A stretch of 5,889 nucleotides of DNA from DASYAN01 sp036501345. Its GTDB lineage: Bacteria > Chloroflexota > Ktedonobacteria > Ktedonobacterales > Ktedonobacteraceae. Position 1 is the stretch's first letter, and each line of letters starts with the position of its first letter. The stretch lies in assembly GCA_036501345.1 (NCBI GenBank), contig DASYAN010000458.1:1-5889 (forward strand), written 5' to 3'. Made by a program: the position numbers and the translations under genes. The notes beneath the pieces are model-generated. The model was not told the DNA's origin. It was given only the letters and a program-made list of their open reading frames with translations, and did no database searches. Of this stretch, positions 5,639-5,889 are shown one piece after another.

Positions 5639-5718
5639 GCAGAACAGTCTCTCAATGCATTGCCGTAGTGTTAGCTATATTACTTACTGTACGCGAGAAC
5701 GATCAGGAGATACATACT

Positions 5719-5889
5719 GTGGATGAACAAAAAGCTATCTGTTGTACAGGCGGTATTGAGTATCAACGTCCGTGCGAGACGAGGCAACAGCGAGCTTTCT
5801 CTGGCATCATCAATCTACCTCAGCATGCAAGAAATCCCGTCCCTTGGATAGTAATCCTCTTATTCGCCACTCTTGCTTGGATTCCCACA
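5719..5889 (+). CDS. Partial membrane protein with Cys-containing N-terminus (5' part only)
   Basis: This is an open plus-strand frame of 57 codons that runs off the right edge. The GTG start is supported by AGGAGA (5705-5710), 8 bases upstream, the strongest ribosome binding site in the right part of the window. ATG 5723 is in another frame. The N-terminus is hydrophilic and holds Cys8, Cys9 and Cys19 (ICCTGG... RPCET). A polar, glutamine- and arginine-rich stretch follows, and then a membrane helix from about residue 41 (PVPWIVILLFATLAWIP). With an uncleaved first helix at residue 41, residues 1-40 may lie in the cytoplasm. I do not recognise the family. The cysteines could bind a metal, and the copper cluster nearby makes that attractive but unproven. 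The upstream inverted repeats may control it. Confidence 0.65.
   Translation, partial: MDEQKAICCTGGIEYQRPCETRQQRAFSGIINLPQHARNPVPWIVILLFATLAWIPT

Larger units (their letters stand above)
4969..5718. other. Long intergenic region between the copper operon and the gene at 5719
   Basis: No convincing full-size gene is present here. The region holds the upstream sequence of the minus-strand copper operon, with an inverted repeat (5057-5084). It also holds a short basic plus-strand frame (ATG 5237 to 5413, 58 residues) without a good ribosome binding site. Further right are the second copy of the composite motif (5399-5432), a possible 38-residue one-helix peptide (5457-5573), a 12-base inverted repeat (5607-5638) and a 10-base palindrome CAATGCATTG (5653-5662). 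The last three precede the gene at 5719. The density of symmetrical elements suggests a control region, or the remains of decayed genes. Confidence 0.55.

Noticed and set aside
5432..5668. Plus-strand frame of 78 residues
   Set aside because: It has no ribosome binding site. Its only regular-looking part (ILVDLLDDLLRA) is the translated 12-base inverted repeat, so the pattern comes from the DNA symmetry.

Overview
The window looks like chromosomal DNA from a Gram-positive-type or monoderm-like bacterium with moderate GC. My best guess is a Chloroflexota (Ktedonobacteria-like) lineage. This rests on the overall look of the proteins, frequent GTG starts and purine-rich Shine-Dalgarno sites, not on any marker gene, so the taxonomic call is weak.

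Layout from left to right. Positions 1-205 hold the start of a minus-strand membrane protein that leaves the window on the left; it resembles the N-terminus of an ABC-2 type permease. Positions 206-652 are a long non-coding stretch with clustered GGGAT-type elements, a CCCTAGGG palindrome and a possible -10 box. They lie upstream of a plus-strand membrane protein (680-1639) built from two copies of the same unit. A hairpin at 1723-1759 separates it from a plus-strand membrane-anchored cupredoxin (1823-2236) with an amicyanin-like copper site. Convergent to it, on the minus strand, is a probable two-gene unit: an exported, C-terminally anchored protein of unassigned family (start 4968, end 4267), then a CopC-CopD fusion with a C-terminal YtkA/FixH-like domain (start probably 4164, end 2278). 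Positions 4969-5718 carry no convincing large gene. They hold inverted repeats, a second copy of the CCCTAGGG/TCGGGAT composite motif, and a possible 38-residue one-helix peptide. At 5719 a plus-strand gene with a strong ribosome binding site begins and runs off the right edge; it has a Cys-containing N-terminus followed by a membrane helix.

The central theme is extracytoplasmic copper. CopC-type domains bind Cu outside the membrane, CopD-type membrane domains are linked to copper uptake, YtkA/FixH-like domains accompany them, and the cupredoxin is an electron carrier or copper-binding protein. The 233-residue protein sits where YcnI sits relative to YcnJ in Bacillus, and like YcnI it would expose a histidine as its first mature residue. 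No CsoR or CopY regulator, CopZ chaperone or CopA ATPase is visible in the window. The most interesting points are the unassigned N-terminal-His protein, the composite motif repeated at both ends of the copper cluster, and the duplicated membrane protein.
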